Below are positions 17,807 through 28,289 of a DNA stretch of 64,000 nucleotides, piece after piece; positions within the stretch are counted from its first letter, which is position 1, and every line of letters begins with the position of its first letter. A program made the position numbers and the translations under genes. Source of the DNA: Streptococcus oralis (GTDB lineage Bacteria > Bacillota > Bacilli > Lactobacillales > Streptococcaceae); NCBI RefSeq assembly GCF_019929345.1, contig NZ_JAHZPJ010000005.1, positions 49,278 through 113,277 on the forward strand, written 5' to 3'. The notes under the pieces were generated by a model. The model did not search any database and was not told where the DNA came from. It saw only the letters and a program-made list of their open reading frames with translations.

Positions 17807-18826
17807 TTAGTCTTCAAATCCATTTGGATGCTTGCTTTGCCAACGCCATGCGTCTTCACACATTTGGGTGATGCTAAGTTCTGCTTCCCAACCCAGTTCA
17901 GCTTTGGCTTTTGCAGGGTCTGAGTAGCAGGCAGCGATATCACCTGGTCGGCGTTCTACGATGCGGTAAGGAATGGGACGTCCCACCGCTTTTTCCATGT
18001 TTTGGATAATTTCAAGAACGGAGTAGCCTTTACCAGTTCCAAGGTTATAAATGTTTAGACCTGAACCTTTTTGGAGTTTTTTCAAAGCTGCAACGTGACC
18101 TTTAGCTAGGTCTACGACATGGATATAGTCACGAACACCAGTTCCATCTTCCGTATCGTAATCATCTCCAAAAACTTGCACTTGCTCTAGTTTGCCCACT
18201 GCTACTTGTGAAACATAAGGTAAGAGATTGTTTGGAATTCCATTTGGATTTTCTCCTAGGTCTCCACTTTCATGCGCTCCGATTGGGTTAAAGTAACGAA
18301 GTAATACCACGTTCCATTCTGAGTCTGCCTTGTAGATATCCGTCAAAATTTCCTCTAGCATGAGCTTAGTACGGCCATACGGGTTGGTCACTGAAAGTGG
18401 GAAATCTTCTAAGATTGGAACTGTATGAGGGTCTCCGTAAACCGTCGCAGAAGAACTGAAGATGATGTTCTTACAGTTATTTTCTTCCATGGCTTTTAGA
18501 AGGCTGACAGTTCCTGCGATATTGTTGTCATAGTAGGCAAGAGGGATACGGGTTGATTCGCCAACAGCCTTCAGACCAGCAAAGTGAATCACACCAGTCG
18601 GTTCTTCCTGCTTGAAAATATCTCTGAGGGTATCTGTATCACGGATATCTGCCTCATAGAAAGGCACCTCAACTCCTGTGATTCTTTCAACAACTTCTAT
18701 ACTTTTACGATTGCTGTTGACAAGATTATCCACCACAACAACTTGATGACCTGCTTGGATCAACTCAATAACAGTGTGGGTTCCGATAAAACCGGCACCA
18801 CCAGTTACCAAAATCTTTTCTTGCAT
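17807..18826 (-). CDS. galE: UDP-glucose 4-epimerase
   Basis: 339 residues. Interconverts UDP-Glc and UDP-Gal (Leloir pathway and glycan precursors). GGAGFIGTHTVIEL near 8-21 binds NAD; the catalytic SSSATVYG and NPYGRTK (Tyr-x3-Lys) are intact, as is the C-terminal region RRPGDIAACYSDP. Followed within a base by the membrane GT2, so the two probably serve one glycan pathway. Confidence 0.95.
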   Translation of the reverse strand: MQEKILVTGGAGFIGTHTVIELIQAGHQVVVVDNLVNSNRKSIEVVERITGVEVPFYEADIRDTDTLRDIFKQEEPTGVIHFAGLKAVGESTRIPLAYYDNNIAGTVSLLKAMEENNCKNIIFSSSATVYGDPHTVPILEDFPLSVTNPYGRTKLMLEEILTDIYKADSEWNVVLLRYFNPIGAHESGDLGENPNGIPNNLLPYVSQVAVGKLEQVQVFGDDYDTEDGTGVRDYIHVVDLAKGHVAALKKLQKGSGLNIYNLGTGKGYSVLEIIQNMEKAVGRPIPYRIVERRPGDIAACYSDPAKAKAELGWEAELSITQMCEDAWRWQSKHPNGFED

Positions 18827-18927
18827 CTTTTTTCCTCGATTCTCGGATTATTTTTTCTTATTTTATCATTTTTGATAGGGAATGTCATTTGACATCCTAA
18901 ACTACCTGCTAAAATTTCAGTAAAATC

Positions 18928-20031
18928 TTATTCACTTTTTACTCGTTTGACATAGTTTGCAATTGGATAGTTTACTGGATCCAAGGTCAATTCCTTGTCT
19001 TGGATCAGTTGAGCTAAATGGTAACCAATGATAGGACCCGTTGTGAGGCCTGATGAACCTAGACCACTAGCCGCATAGACACCTGCTAAGCCAGGTACTT
19101 GCCCAAAGAAAGGTGAAAAATCACTGGTGTAGGCACGAATTCCCACACGCTCACCTGATGATTTCGCTTCTGCCAAGGCTGGATAGTGAGGTAAGGCTGC
19201 CTCCTCCATTTGTTGAAGCAAGGTTTCATCTACCGTCAAATCAAATCCCATATCATTTTCATGAGTAGCTCCTAAGGACAATTTCCCACCTGCAAAAGGG
19301 ATCAAATCCCACTCCCCTTCTGGCATGACAACAGGGTAAGATTCCATATCTTGGGCAAGTTGATAATCTCGTAGTTGCCCCTTTTGGGGACGAACATCTA
19401 CCTCATATCCTAAAGGCTCCAAAATGTCCCTCAACCAAGCTCCTGTTGCCAAAATAACCTGCTCAAACACCTCTTCGCCAATCTGGTAGCCTGATGATAA
19501 AGGTGTCAGACTCACTTTTTCTTTGACCAGCTTGACCTGACTAGCTTCCAGCAAACGAGTCACTAAGAGTTGACCATCTACTCTCGCTCCACCAGAAGCA
19601 TAGAGCAGGCGATCAAATCCCTGCAAGCCAGGGAATAATTCATCAGCTGAGGCTTGATCTAGAATGGCTAACTGGCCTATCAAGGGAGAATCTTCTCTGC
19701 GCTGGAGGGCTAGTTCATAGAGTTCTTCTAGCTTGGATTCGTCCTTTTTCAAGAGAAAAACTCCCGAACGCTGATAAAAATCAATTTCCTGACCAGACTT
19801 TTCTATATCAGCCAACAAATCCACATAAAAGTCAGCCCCCAAGCGTGCCATCTTGTACCAAGCTTTATTACGGCGTTTTGAAAACCAAGGACTGATAATT
19901 CCCGCTGCTGCCTTGGTAGCCTGACCTTGTCCATGGTCAAAAACGGTTACCTCTAGATCACTTTCTTTAGAGAGGTAGTAGGCAGCTGTCGCCCCCACAA
20001 TCCCTGCTCCAATAATGGCAACTTTTTTCAT
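18928..20031 (-). CDS. FAD-dependent amino acid/glycine oxidase-like oxidoreductase (DadA family)
   Basis: 367 residues starting MKKVAIIGAGIVGATAAYYL, the FAD-binding GxGxxG. It ends with GVYAASGLGSSGLTTGPIIGYHLAQL, the C-terminal signature of D-amino acid dehydrogenase/glycine oxidase proteins. Start chosen at the ATG at 20031, 9-10 bases after AGAAGG; an in-frame GTG at 20040 overlaps that ribosome-binding site. It follows the Nif3-like gene on the same strand (16-base gap), so likely operonic. Substrate not determinable from sequence. Confidence 0.85.
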   Translation of the reverse strand: MKKVAIIGAGIVGATAAYYLSKESDLEVTVFDHGQGQATKAAAGIISPWFSKRRNKAWYKMARLGADFYVDLLADIEKSGQEIDFYQRSGVFLLKKDESKLEELYELALQRREDSPLIGQLAILDQASADELFPGLQGFDRLLYASGGARVDGQLLVTRLLEASQVKLVKEKVSLTPLSSGYQIGEEVFEQVILATGAWLRDILEPLGYEVDVRPQKGQLRDYQLAQDMESYPVVMPEGEWDLIPFAGGKLSLGATHENDMGFDLTVDETLLQQMEEAALPHYPALAEAKSSGERVGIRAYTSDFSPFFGQVPGLAGVYAASGLGSSGLTTGPIIGYHLAQLIQDKELTLDPVNYPIANYVKRVKSE

Positions 20032-20047
20032 TGTCTTCACCTTCTAA

Positions 20048-20845
20048 CTAGATATGGTGGAAAGGATTGGTCGATGCTTGACTAGGTAAAATATCAATAG
20101 ACCAGCCCTTCTCTGCCTTCCATTGAGTGAGGAGTGCAGCGATTTTTTCCACAAAAAACACTTCGATATAATGTCCTGGATCCAATGCTAGCAAGCCATC
20201 AGACAACATATCCTGAGCTGTGTGGTAATAGATATCACCAGTGATGTAGACATCTGCTCCCTTTGCCAAAGCATCCTTATAGAAAGATTGGCCACTACCG
20301 CCACAGATAGCCACTCTTGAAATGAGCTTCTGCAAATCACTCTCTTGATAATGCACCATTCGAAGACTATCAAGACCAAAGACTTGCTTGACATGCTGGG
20401 CAAATTCCCCAAATGTCTGAGGCTGAATATTCCCAATACGACCAATCCCACGTTCTGGGCCTGTCTCCTGTAGATAAGTCGTCTCCTCAATGCCTAGCAT
20501 CTGGCAGAACCAGTCATTGAGACCATTCTCTACAATGTCGATATTAGTATGACTGACATAAACGGCAATGTCATGCTTGATCAGGTCGATATAAATCTGA
20601 TTTTGCGGACGGCTAGCTACCAGATCCTTAATCGGACGAAAGATCGGCGCGTGCTTGACGATAATCAAGTCCACACCCTTTTCAATGGCCTCTGCTACCG
20701 TCTCTTCACGAATATCGAGGGCGACCATAACTCTTTGGATATCCTTGTCTAAAGTACCGATTTGCAGGCCACGACTGTCACCCTCCATTGAGAATTCCTG
20801 AGGGCAAAAGGCTTCATAAGCTCTAATTACTTCACTTGCTAGCAT
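20048..20845 (-). CDS. Nif3-like dinuclear metal center protein (DUF34)
   Basis: 265 residues. Metal-site motifs: [12 protein letters not shown] (His in the first cluster), VYVSHTNID, and the C-terminal [12 protein letters not shown] and [13 protein letters not shown]. Hexameric toroid family, with a GTP cyclohydrolase/NIF3 annotation but no settled activity. The start overlaps trmK by 14 bases; trmK-DUF34 pairing is widely conserved in Firmicutes. Confidence 0.9.
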   Translation of the reverse strand: MLASEVIRAYEAFCPQEFSMEGDSRGLQIGTLDKDIQRVMVALDIREETVAEAIEKGVDLIIVKHAPIFRPIKDLVASRPQNQIYIDLIKHDIAVYVSHTNIDIVENGLNDWFCQMLGIEETTYLQETGPERGIGRIGNIQPQTFGEFAQHVKQVFGLDSLRMVHYQESDLQKLISRVAICGGSGQSFYKDALAKGADVYITGDIYYHTAQDMLSDGLLALDPGHYIEVFFVEKIAALLTQWKAEKGWSIDILPSQASTNPFHHI

Positions 20846-21509
20846 GGAGCACCTCCTTGATGGCTTGAATTTTATCTACAAGAACTTGACGTTCTTCTCG
20901 ATTTTTCTCTGGGATTTGGTCAAGAGCAAACTTTAACTTAGCTGCTTCTTTTTGCCACTTTTGAACAAATACTGGACTAACTTCTTTGGACAAGAAAGGT
21001 CCAAAGCGGACATCACTGGCTGATAACTTCATTTGTCCCGCTTCCACCACCAAAATCTCGTAGAACTTGCCAGCTTCTTCTATGATGCTTTCTGCCACAA
21101 TCTGAAAACCGTGATCTTGTAGCCAGATACGTAAGTCGTCTTCACGATTATTGGGTTGGAGGATTAAACGCTCTACATTAGCCAGCTTGTCCAAGCCTTC
21201 TTGCAATATGGTCGCAATCAAACGGCCTCCCATACCAGCAATGGTGATAACAGAGACTTGGTCTACCTCTTCAAATGCCCCTAAGCCATTGGCTAAACGA
21301 ACTTGGATTTTCTCCTTTAGACCGTGATTCTCAACATTTTTCACCGCTGATTGGTAGGGGCCTTCCACCACCTCACCTGCAATAGCACTTTTGATTTGTC
21401 CTCTCTCGACTAACTCAATTGGCAGATAAGCATGGTCACTCCCCACATCTAGTAAAATAGCACCTTGTGGCACAAAGGAAGCTACCATTTCTAATCTCTT
21501 TGAAATCAT
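20832..21509 (-). CDS. trmK: tRNA (adenine(22)-N1)-methyltransferase
   Basis: 225 residues. SAM-binding [15 protein letters not shown] near 20-34 and [16 protein letters not shown] near 85-100. LILQPNNRE is the catalytic region (NPPY-like variant of TrmK). Methylates A22 of bacterial tRNAs. GAGAGAAG precedes the ATG. Coupled by overlap to the DUF34 gene. Confidence 0.9.
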   Translation of the reverse strand: MISKRLEMVASFVPQGAILLDVGSDHAYLPIELVERGQIKSAIAGEVVEGPYQSAVKNVENHGLKEKIQVRLANGLGAFEEVDQVSVITIAGMGGRLIATILQEGLDKLANVERLILQPNNREDDLRIWLQDHGFQIVAESIIEEAGKFYEILVVEAGQMKLSASDVRFGPFLSKEVSPVFVQKWQKEAAKLKFALDQIPEKNREERQVLVDKIQAIKEVLHASK

Positions 21510-21579
21510 CTTCTCTCACTTTCCAAAACTCTATTACCTTTTATTATACCATACTTCAGCTAGCAATCTTGCACCTAAA

Positions 21580-21606
21580 AAGACCGCAATCCACAGATTG
21601 CAGCCT
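21580..21606 (-). terminator. Rho-independent terminator after the P-type ATPase
   Basis: Stem GCAATC / GATTGC (21588-21593 / 21598-21603), loop CACA, extended by partial pairing, followed on minus by TTTTT. Confidence 0.65.
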
Positions 21607-21610
21607 TTCT

Positions 21611-23947
21611 TTATTTTCTGGCTTGGTAACGACTGGTCAGAATGAAAATTACGGTGAAGACCAGCATCATGGCCCCATAAACAGGTAATGTTTGTCCTGT
21701 TAAGGTCGAAATTTCAAGCAGTTTTTGAATCGTTGGGAAAAGAGCTGTGGCTAGGAAGCCTCCTACTGACCAGACAATCAAGAGGACACGCCAGAGGGTA
21801 AATGGCATGCAGGCTCTAAATACGGATAAGAAACCGATAGACCCAAGGAGATAATAGAGGAGGGTTGAGATTTCTATCTCAGACCAACCTTGACTCGCTC
21901 CAAATAGTTTCACAAAGAGAACGCTGAACACGACCATGAGTGCACTTGGTAGAGCACGAAGCATGGATCTTCTGAGGAAGTTTGGTTCAACAGGTTTGAT
22001 ATTTCGCTCAAAAGTCAGAACGAATGGTGGAAAACCTTCCACGAATTGGTCGATCATGGTAATTTGAATCGGAATGAAAGGGAAAATCAAGATCCACTCA
22101 GACCGTCCCAAAAGAACACTGGCGATACAGATAACTGCTAACAGGAATGAATAGATGGTCTTAATCAAGAAAATCGGTGCGATATGGGCGATGTTATTAA
22201 CCACGCGACGACCTTCAAAGAGAATCTCAGGAACATCATTAAAGTCTGAGTTCAAGAGAACTAGATTGGCAATCTGACGAGTCGCAGGATCTCCCTCAGC
22301 CATTACAATAGAACAATCCGCCTCACGAAGAGCTAGGATGTCATTGACTCCGTCACCTGTCATAGCCGTTGTATGTCCTGCTTTTTTCAGCGTTTGGATG
22401 ATGAGTTTCTTTTGATGAGGGGAAACACGTCCGAAAATAGCTGTCTCTTCAGCCATGGCAATCAATTCCTCATCCGTGATTTTTGAGCAATCTACATAGC
22501 TGTGATAGTCTGCAAAACCAGCCTTCTGGGCAATGCTGGAAACCGTGACTGGATTGTCACCAGAGATAATCTTGAGGCCCACTTCCTGAGAACGGAGATA
22601 GTCCAGCGTCTCAGCTGCTCCTTCTCGAATAGGGTCCAAGATTTCCAGCAAGGCTAGAGCCTGAATATCAGATGGTTTCTGTGGTTTGTGATAATCTAGT
22701 TTTTCCTGACTGAGGGCTAAGACCAAGACACGAGACCCTCTCTCCAAGGCCTCTCTGGCTTCTGGTACTTCAGAGTCCAACAACATCTCAGGCGCACCTA
22801 AGAAAACCGTTCCTAGCCCTTCTAACTCCATAGCTCCCCACTTGCGGTCGCTAGAGAAAGGAAGATTCGAAAGCATAGGATAGGCTACCTGACCTTGGAA
22901 ACGCTGACGAATGGCTTGAGCTGTTGGATTTTTATCCTCACTATGAGCGATATAGCTAGTCAAAATGCTGGCAATAGCCTCATCACCATAAGTTTCCGTC
23001 AGAGGAAGAACAGCCTCCACCTGCATCTTTCCTTGGGTGATAGTGCCCGTCTTGTCCAGACAGAGCATATCCACGCGCGCCAAGGTCTCGACAGAGTACA
23101 TCTCCTGCACTAAAACCTTTTTCAAGCCCAGCTTAATCACCGCAGTCAAGAGCGAAGTAATGGTCAAAAGGGCAATTCCCTTGGGCAACATACCCAAAAG
23201 GGCTGTTGACGAATTTACAACGGATGACTTGAGGGGCAAACCTTTTAACATCAAGGCTTCTAACAAGAGAGCTAGACCAAAGGGAATGATAATCTTCCCA
23301 GTAAAACCAGCTAGCTTGTCTAGCGATTTCATGATACGGGAGTTGATGGGTTTCACTGTCTTAGCTTCCAGCATGAGTTCGGAAGCATAGTTGTCTGCCC
23401 CGACATGGTGAACTTGAGCCAAAACTGCGCCACTGGCTAGGAAACTCCCTGATAAAAGCAAGGCATCCACTTCTTTTTGCACCAAATCACTCTCACCAGT
23501 CAACATGGCTTCATTGACTTCTGCGAAACCTTCCAGAACCAGAGCATCACTAGGGATTTGCTCTCCCGCAGACAAACGAATGACATCTCCTAGGACCAAT
23601 TCTTCTGGATTGAGAGCGACTTCTTGACCATCACGGATGGTTTTGACCTTTTCCTTGGTCATGAGATTGAGCTTGTCCACCATGTGTTTGGCCCGTAGCT
23701 CGGTCACAATCCCAGAAAAAGCGTTAAAGCAGATAACAGCAAAGAAGACCAGATTGCTCCAAGCCTGCACAAAGGCCAGCGCTAGAGCGATAACAAAGTT
23801 TAATGCGTTAAAAAGTGTAAAAACATTTCGTTTGATGATTTGCCAAGTACTGGTACTGGCTGAAGCGGTAAAGTCATTGACCAAACCTTGAGCCTGTCTT
23901 TCCTTGACTTCTCTTTGGGTTAATCCCATAATCTTATTTTTATCCAT
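21611..23947 (-). CDS. Cation-transporting P-type ATPase (CtpE/PacL-like)
   Basis: About 778 residues, integral membrane protein. LTGESD (actuator), CLDKTGTITQG (phosphorylated Asp) and TAMTGDGVND (hinge) are intact. Hydrophobic helices flank the actuator domain and six more occupy the C-terminal quarter. Closest in layout to the CtpE-like Ca2+/Mg2+ pumps of actinobacteria and streptococci; ion specificity is not shown by the sequence. Start uncertain: ATGs at 23959 and 23947 both lack a clear Shine-Dalgarno sequence. I prefer 23947 (MDKNKIMGL), the usual form in Mitis-group annotations as I recall. Confidence 0.88.
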   Translation of the reverse strand: MDKNKIMGLTQREVKERQAQGLVNDFTASASTSTWQIIKRNVFTLFNALNFVIALALAFVQAWSNLVFFAVICFNAFSGIVTELRAKHMVDKLNLMTKEKVKTIRDGQEVALNPEELVLGDVIRLSAGEQIPSDALVLEGFAEVNEAMLTGESDLVQKEVDALLLSGSFLASGAVLAQVHHVGADNYASELMLEAKTVKPINSRIMKSLDKLAGFTGKIIIPFGLALLLEALMLKGLPLKSSVVNSSTALLGMLPKGIALLTITSLLTAVIKLGLKKVLVQEMYSVETLARVDMLCLDKTGTITQGKMQVEAVLPLTETYGDEAIASILTSYIAHSEDKNPTAQAIRQRFQGQVAYPMLSNLPFSSDRKWGAMELEGLGTVFLGAPEMLLDSEVPEAREALERGSRVLVLALSQEKLDYHKPQKPSDIQALALLEILDPIREGAAETLDYLRSQEVGLKIISGDNPVTVSSIAQKAGFADYHSYVDCSKITDEELIAMAEETAIFGRVSPHQKKLIIQTLKKAGHTTAMTGDGVNDILALREADCSIVMAEGDPATRQIANLVLLNSDFNDVPEILFEGRRVVNNIAHIAPIFLIKTIYSFLLAVICIASVLLGRSEWILIFPFIPIQITMIDQFVEGFPPFVLTFERNIKPVEPNFLRRSMLRALPSALMVVFSVLFVKLFGASQGWSEIEISTLLYYLLGSIGFLSVFRACMPFTLWRVLLIVWSVGGFLATALFPTIQKLLEISTLTGQTLPVYGAMMLVFTVIFILTSRYQARK

Positions 23948-24020
23948 AAATTCTATCATATCATTTTTTTTAAAAGAATTCTAATCCCATCTAAAACTGT
24001 TGGCTGATAACTGAAAAAGT

Positions 24021-24049
24021 TTGCCAGCAGTCTTTTGATAAGGTATAAT
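24021..24049 (+). promoter_or_regulatory. Sigma-A promoter of the acyltransferase gene
   Basis: TTGCCA (24021-24026), 17-base spacer, TATAAT (24044-24049); 31 bases before the ATG at 24080. Confidence 0.7.
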
Positions 24050-24079
24050 AATAAAAGCAATACAATCGAAGGAGATCTC

Positions 24080-24829
24080 ATGTTTTATACTTATTTACGT
24101 GGACTAGTCATGCTGATCTTGTGGTCCATCAATGGCAATGCCCACTATCACAATACTAATAAAATCCCTAGCCGAGACGAAAACTATATCCTCGTCGCAC
24201 CTCACCGTACCTGGTGGGATCCTGTTTACATGGCCTTTGCGACCAAGCCAAAACAGTTCATCTTTATGGCCAAAAAAGAGCTGTTTAACAACCGTATCTT
24301 TGGCTGGTGGATCCGTATGTGTGGCGCCTTTCCTATCGACCGGGAAAAACCTAGTGCCTCTGCCATCAAGTACCCTATCAACGTCCTCAAAAAAAGCGAC
24401 CGCTCTCTCATCATGTTTCCAAGTGGGAGCCGTCACTCAAACGATGTCAAGGGTGGAGTTGCCTTGATTGCTAAAATGGCTAAGGTTCGTATCATGCCTG
24501 TTACCTACACCGGTCCCATGACCTTGAAAGGCTTGATAAGCCGTGAACGTGTGGATATGAACTTTGGAAACCCTATCGATATCTCAGACATCAAGAAAAT
24601 GAATGATGAAGGGATTGAAATGGTTGCAGATCGTATCCAAGCAGAATTCCAACGTTTGGACGAGGAAACCAAGCAATGGCACAATGATAAAAAACCAAAC
24701 CCACTCTGGTGGTTTGTCCGCATCCCTGCCCTCATTCTTGCTGTGATTGTTGGTATCCTAACAATTATCTTTACCTTTATTGCAAGCTTCATCTGGAATC
24801 CAGATAAGAAGAGAGAAGCTCTTGGTTAA
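24080..24829 (+). CDS. plsC: 1-acyl-sn-glycerol-3-phosphate acyltransferase (PlsC family)
   Basis: 249 residues. HRTWWD (His42-x4-Asp47) is the catalytic motif; FPSGSRHSNDVKGG near 112-125 is the phosphate-binding block (Ser in place of the usual Glu in the FPEGTR motif). A C-terminal membrane helix lies at about 213-240. Start set by AAGGAG before the ATG at 24080; the longer frame to 24035 begins upstream of the -10 element. Flanked by a good promoter and a strong terminator: monocistronic. Makes phosphatidic acid, or acylates a related lysolipid. Confidence 0.88.
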   Translation: MFYTYLRGLVMLILWSINGNAHYHNTNKIPSRDENYILVAPHRTWWDPVYMAFATKPKQFIFMAKKELFNNRIFGWWIRMCGAFPIDREKPSASAIKYPINVLKKSDRSLIMFPSGSRHSNDVKGGVALIAKMAKVRIMPVTYTGPMTLKGLISRERVDMNFGNPIDISDIKKMNDEGIEMVADRIQAEFQRLDEETKQWHNDKKPNPLWWFVRIPALILAVIVGILTIIFTFIASFIWNPDKKREALG

Positions 24830-24836
24830 AAAATAC

Positions 24837-24873
24837 AATTATCCCTTGGCTTTTGCCAAGGGATAATTTTTTA
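24837..24873 (+). terminator. Rho-independent terminator after plsC
   Basis: Perfect 14-bp stem AATTATCCCTTGGC / GCCAAGGGATAATT (24837-24850 / 24855-24868), loop TTTT, then TTTTTAT. Confidence 0.92.
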
Positions 24874-24889
24874 TCATGTGACTATTAGT

Positions 24890-25330
24890 CCTTTTTGCTC
24901 CGTGAAAGACGAGACAAATCAACCATCCGCTATGCGGAGTTATGTCAAAAAACCTCCGGACCGCTCGCTACAATCAAGGTATTCAGATCAATTGCTAATC
25001 GAAAGGAGAAGACCATGCACAAAAGTTTCATAGTTTATCACATTGTATTCACCCTGAATTATAGAGAAAAGTTATCAATAATCCATGTCAATTAAGAAAT
25101 ATAATTCTAAAAAAACCGTCTAAAATTCCCTACCCTGAAACGACTAACATGACTATTTTCACTTTTAGAACAAGAATTCTAAAAAATTTTTCGGATTCAT
25201 TGAAGATAATATCTGGCAGTTTCATCCTCAATGTCTTTGGCTTTCGGAACTTTGACAACTTTAAGAAACAGATTGTCCTCTACAGATACTAACGACCATC
25301 AACCTACTATGGCTGATAAAAAGTAAGAGA
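24890..25330 (+). mobile_element. Degenerate insertion sequence remnants (IS200/IS605-like TnpA start)
   Basis: A 500-base gap without an intact gene. From 25015 the plus strand encodes MHKSFIVYHIVFTLNYREK, which resembles the N-terminus of IS200/IS605 TnpA (typically ...YHIVF.pKYRRK...), preceded by AAAGGAGAAGACC and then cut off by stop codons at 25093. Upstream, 24890-24990 has CTCCG/CGGAG hairpins as found at IS605 ends. A second fragment (about 25190-25330) reads through IEDNIWQFHPQCLWLSEL, possibly from another transposase. No intact transposase or clear ends. Confidence 0.5.
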
Positions 25331-25384
25331 ACACTTCTAGGACTTTGCCTTACACATAAGAACAAGTTTTAATGTTACTGACTC

Positions 25385-25981
25385 CTACAACTCTGTCCGA
25401 TTTTCAATGGCTCGTAAGAGTGTGACCTCATCCGCATACTCGATATCTGCTCCCACGGCTAGGCCTCGTGCTAGGCGAGTGACCTTGATACCAGCTGGCT
25501 TGAGCAAACGAGAGAGATACATAGATGTTGCTTCCCCATCAGCCGTCGCATTGGTTGCCACGATCACCTCTGAAACCTCACTATCCATGAGACGGGTCAT
25601 GAGACTCTTGAGATTGATATCGTCTGGGCTGATACCATTCATCGGAGAAATGAGGCCATGCAAGACATGATAGAGTCCGTGGTATTCTTGGATGTTTTCC
25701 ATAGCAGCCACATCGCGACTATCTTCTAGCACCAAGATCGTTGTCTGGTCACGAGTCGGATCTGTACAGATAGAGCATGGATCATCATCGGTCAAGCGAC
25801 CACAGATGGAACAATAGGTCAATTCCCGTTTAGCAGATAAGAGATTTTTGGCAAATTCATTGACATCGTCATCAGACATTCCAATTGTATAGAAGGCTAG
25901 GCGGGTAGCCGTTTTAATCCCGATACCCGGAAGCTTTGAATAGCTATCAATCAGCTTGGCAATAGGTGTTGGATACAGCAT
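25385..25981 (-). CDS. recR: Recombination protein RecR
   Basis: 198 residues: helix-hairpin-helix ([18 protein letters not shown]), Cys4 zinc finger [16 protein letters not shown] near 57-72, then a Toprim domain ([19 protein letters not shown]). Loads RecA with RecO in gap repair. It follows pbp2b by 10 bases, the conserved streptococcal pbp2b-recR pair. Confidence 0.96.
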   Translation of the reverse strand: MLYPTPIAKLIDSYSKLPGIGIKTATRLAFYTIGMSDDDVNEFAKNLLSAKRELTYCSICGRLTDDDPCSICTDPTRDQTTILVLEDSRDVAAMENIQEYHGLYHVLHGLISPMNGISPDDINLKSLMTRLMDSEVSEVIVATNATADGEATSMYLSRLLKPAGIKVTRLARGLAVGADIEYADEVTLLRAIENRTEL

Positions 25982-25991
25982 AAGTTCCTTT

Positions 25992-28034
25992 CTAATTCAT
26001 TGGATGGTGTTGGTTATAGAGGTTGATAATATCTCGTGCAATCGAAGGTCCGACACCGTTTGTAAGGTTGGTGTTATGAGGAAAGACGACTGCGACCGCA
26101 ATTTGAGGATTTTCGGTCGGTGCATAGGCGACTGCGTTGGTATTATTGGCTTTTTGACCGCCATTAACGTAACTTTCGGCAGTACCTGTCTTTCCACTGA
26201 TGGATACGGCTGCGCCATTTGAGAAGGCACGACCAGTTGTCAGAGCGCTCGTTCCATGAGAAACTTGATAGAAACCTTGCTGCAAGATAGCCATATCTGC
26301 TTCTGAAATATTGACCTTGTTCAGTTCCTTGGTAGCTGTTTCTTGAACCAGACTTCCTAGTCCACCTTGATCATTGTTTCCATAAACGCCTTCAACGATG
26401 TGAGGAGCCAATCGTACGCCATTGTTTGCAATGGTTGCGACATACTGGGCTAACTGCATCGGAGTATAGTTATCAAACTGACCAAAAGCATTATTTAGAT
26501 AGTTGGCCAAATCAAATTCTTTTGGTATAAATCCTGTTGATTCATCTGGAAGATCAATCCCCGTTGAAGCTCCGAGTCCATATTCCCCAAAGGTTGATCG
26601 CAATTTGCCCATTGCAGTCTCTAACTGTCCCGTTGCGGCCACCATGTTTGGTGTGTAGGTCTGTCCCATGATTCCTAGCGCGGTTTGAACCATGTAGGTA
26701 TTAGAAGAGTACTCTAGAGCCTCAACTGCTGTGATAGGGAAAGAACCGTATGACAAGGTGTACCATGAATTGATTGGGGCCGAACCTTGGAAAACAATCG
26801 GCTGGTCTGTCAAGGTTTGATTGCCTGACAAGACTCCATTTTCCCAACCAGAGCTGATGGTCGCTGCCTTAACGACAGATCCTGGCACAAAGACATTGGT
26901 TATCGTTCCAAGCGAATCTGAACTTAATTTTCCGGATTCGACATCATGCTTGACACCTGACATGGCCAAAACTGCACCGGTTTTAGGATTGAGGGCTACA
27001 GCGTAGACTCCTTCAGAGTATTTGGCTCCACCGTTACCCAACTCTGAGTTGAAGTAGCTCTTGAGTAGGTCATCCACACCATTCTGGAAAGTTAGGTCAA
27101 TCGTTAGTTTGATATTGTTTCCTTTGCTTCCTTCCTCGACATTTTCCACACTCTCCATATTTCCGTGTTTGTCGAGATGTACTTCTTTGACAGAGCGTTT
27201 GCCTTGGAGGACATCTTCATATTGCTTTTCAAGATAAGAAGTTCCCACTCGGTCATTGAGAGAATAGCCTTTTTTGAGATAAGCATCAACTTCCTCAGCC
27301 GGAAGACCTGACTTTTCACTTGAAACGCTACCAACGATTGTTGATAAAGAAGTGTCCAAGACTTTACGGTCCCATGAGGTTGAAATGCTGATACCTGGTA
27401 ATTCCTTGGACGCTGATGCAACGAGAGCAACTTGGGTATCGTCTAAGGCATCCGTAGAAATAGTGCCCGTTGCAAAATTTTCAACGGCATTGAGCTGACT
27501 AAAGAGATATATTTCCTTTTTCTGATCATCTGTATAATTAAGTTGACTCACGTCAATGCTTTCAACCGCATTATTGTAAAGTGTCGCTTCCGATAAGCGG
27601 TTCCCATCAGAATCCAGGCGTTTATCGCTTGGCAAGGATTCGACTATTTTTTTGTAAACGTCCTGGTCCGCCAAGTAGTAGTCTGCAATCTGTCGATCTA
27701 TCAGATCAGGAGAGGTTACATTTACATATGTGAGAAGTTTCTTGGCTGTCTCCTTCAATTCAGCTGCCGTCATTTTATTGTTTCGTGTGAAAGAAACAAC
27801 CTGCTTGACAGTGTTTTCTACCAAGGGTTTCCCTGCCGCATCATAGATCTGTCCACGAGCTGAACTGGTTGTTACCCTTGTTTGGCTGGCTGAGGCCAAT
27901 TTTGTTTCATAGAAATCTTTATTGAGCACCTGCATGTATAACAAACGACCAATAATGGCCATAAAGAGCAGGATAACAATCGCAAATAATAAATTAAGCC
28001 GAATCGGAATCGAATGGCTATTGAATTTTCTCAT
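25992..28034 (-). CDS. penA: Penicillin-binding protein 2b (class B, elongation transpeptidase)
   Basis: 680 residues: short cytoplasmic tail, one transmembrane helix (about 13-35), PBP dimerisation domain, then the transpeptidase with SVVK (about 386-389), SSN (about 443-445) and KTG (about 615-617) motifs. Essential for peripheral wall growth with RodA. Thr follows SSN (SSNT), so the common resistance change at that residue (Thr446Ala) is absent. Compared with what I recall of pneumococcal R6 PBP2b there are many scattered differences (e.g. [17 protein letters not shown] against PNMFVGTSNLESAMEKL), as in S. mitis alleles that donate mosaic blocks. Operon with recR. Confidence 0.93.
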   Translation of the reverse strand: MRKFNSHSIPIRLNLLFAIVILLFMAIIGRLLYMQVLNKDFYETKLASASQTRVTTSSARGQIYDAAGKPLVENTVKQVVSFTRNNKMTAAELKETAKKLLTYVNVTSPDLIDRQIADYYLADQDVYKKIVESLPSDKRLDSDGNRLSEATLYNNAVESIDVSQLNYTDDQKKEIYLFSQLNAVENFATGTISTDALDDTQVALVASASKELPGISISTSWDRKVLDTSLSTIVGSVSSEKSGLPAEEVDAYLKKGYSLNDRVGTSYLEKQYEDVLQGKRSVKEVHLDKHGNMESVENVEEGSKGNNIKLTIDLTFQNGVDDLLKSYFNSELGNGGAKYSEGVYAVALNPKTGAVLAMSGVKHDVESGKLSSDSLGTITNVFVPGSVVKAATISSGWENGVLSGNQTLTDQPIVFQGSAPINSWYTLSYGSFPITAVEALEYSSNTYMVQTALGIMGQTYTPNMVAATGQLETAMGKLRSTFGEYGLGASTGIDLPDESTGFIPKEFDLANYLNNAFGQFDNYTPMQLAQYVATIANNGVRLAPHIVEGVYGNNDQGGLGSLVQETATKELNKVNISEADMAILQQGFYQVSHGTSALTTGRAFSNGAAVSISGKTGTAESYVNGGQKANNTNAVAYAPTENPQIAVAVVFPHNTNLTNGVGPSIARDIINLYNQHHPMN

Positions 28035-28224
28035 ACAACTAAGACTCTTTTCTAGAAAAATTCCCGATTTTCACCTCTATTTCCCCTAAAATAATAAAGC
28101 AAACAGGTGAAGAGCAGTACATTTCATTTTACCATATTTTGCGGAGAAACTCTTGGAAAAGTCGAAGCATTTTTTGACTTTCAACTGAAAATGCCTTTTT
28201 ATTTGGTTATCCTAACTTCTATGA

Positions 28225-28230
28225 TATAAT
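28225..28230 (+). promoter_or_regulatory. -10 element TATAAT of the nan regulator gene
   Basis: TATAAT with a weak -35 (TTGGTT, 28203-28208, 16-base spacer). AAAAGGAG precedes the ATG at 28290. Confidence 0.5.
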
Positions 28231-28289
28231 GTTACTAATAGTTAGGGAAGCGTTAACTTTTAAGATTTTGACTCATAAAAAGGAGCCTC

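Noticed and set aside
16840-17943. 367-residue version of the GT2 glycosyltransferase
   Set aside because: The first 46 residues come from reading galE in another frame; the domain begins at MISIIVPCLNEEE just after the galE stop.
24080-24829. FPSGSR instead of FPEGTR as a sign of an inactive acyltransferase
   Set aside because: The HX4D catalytic motif is intact and Ser variants occur in PlsC-like paralogues, so I do not call it broken.
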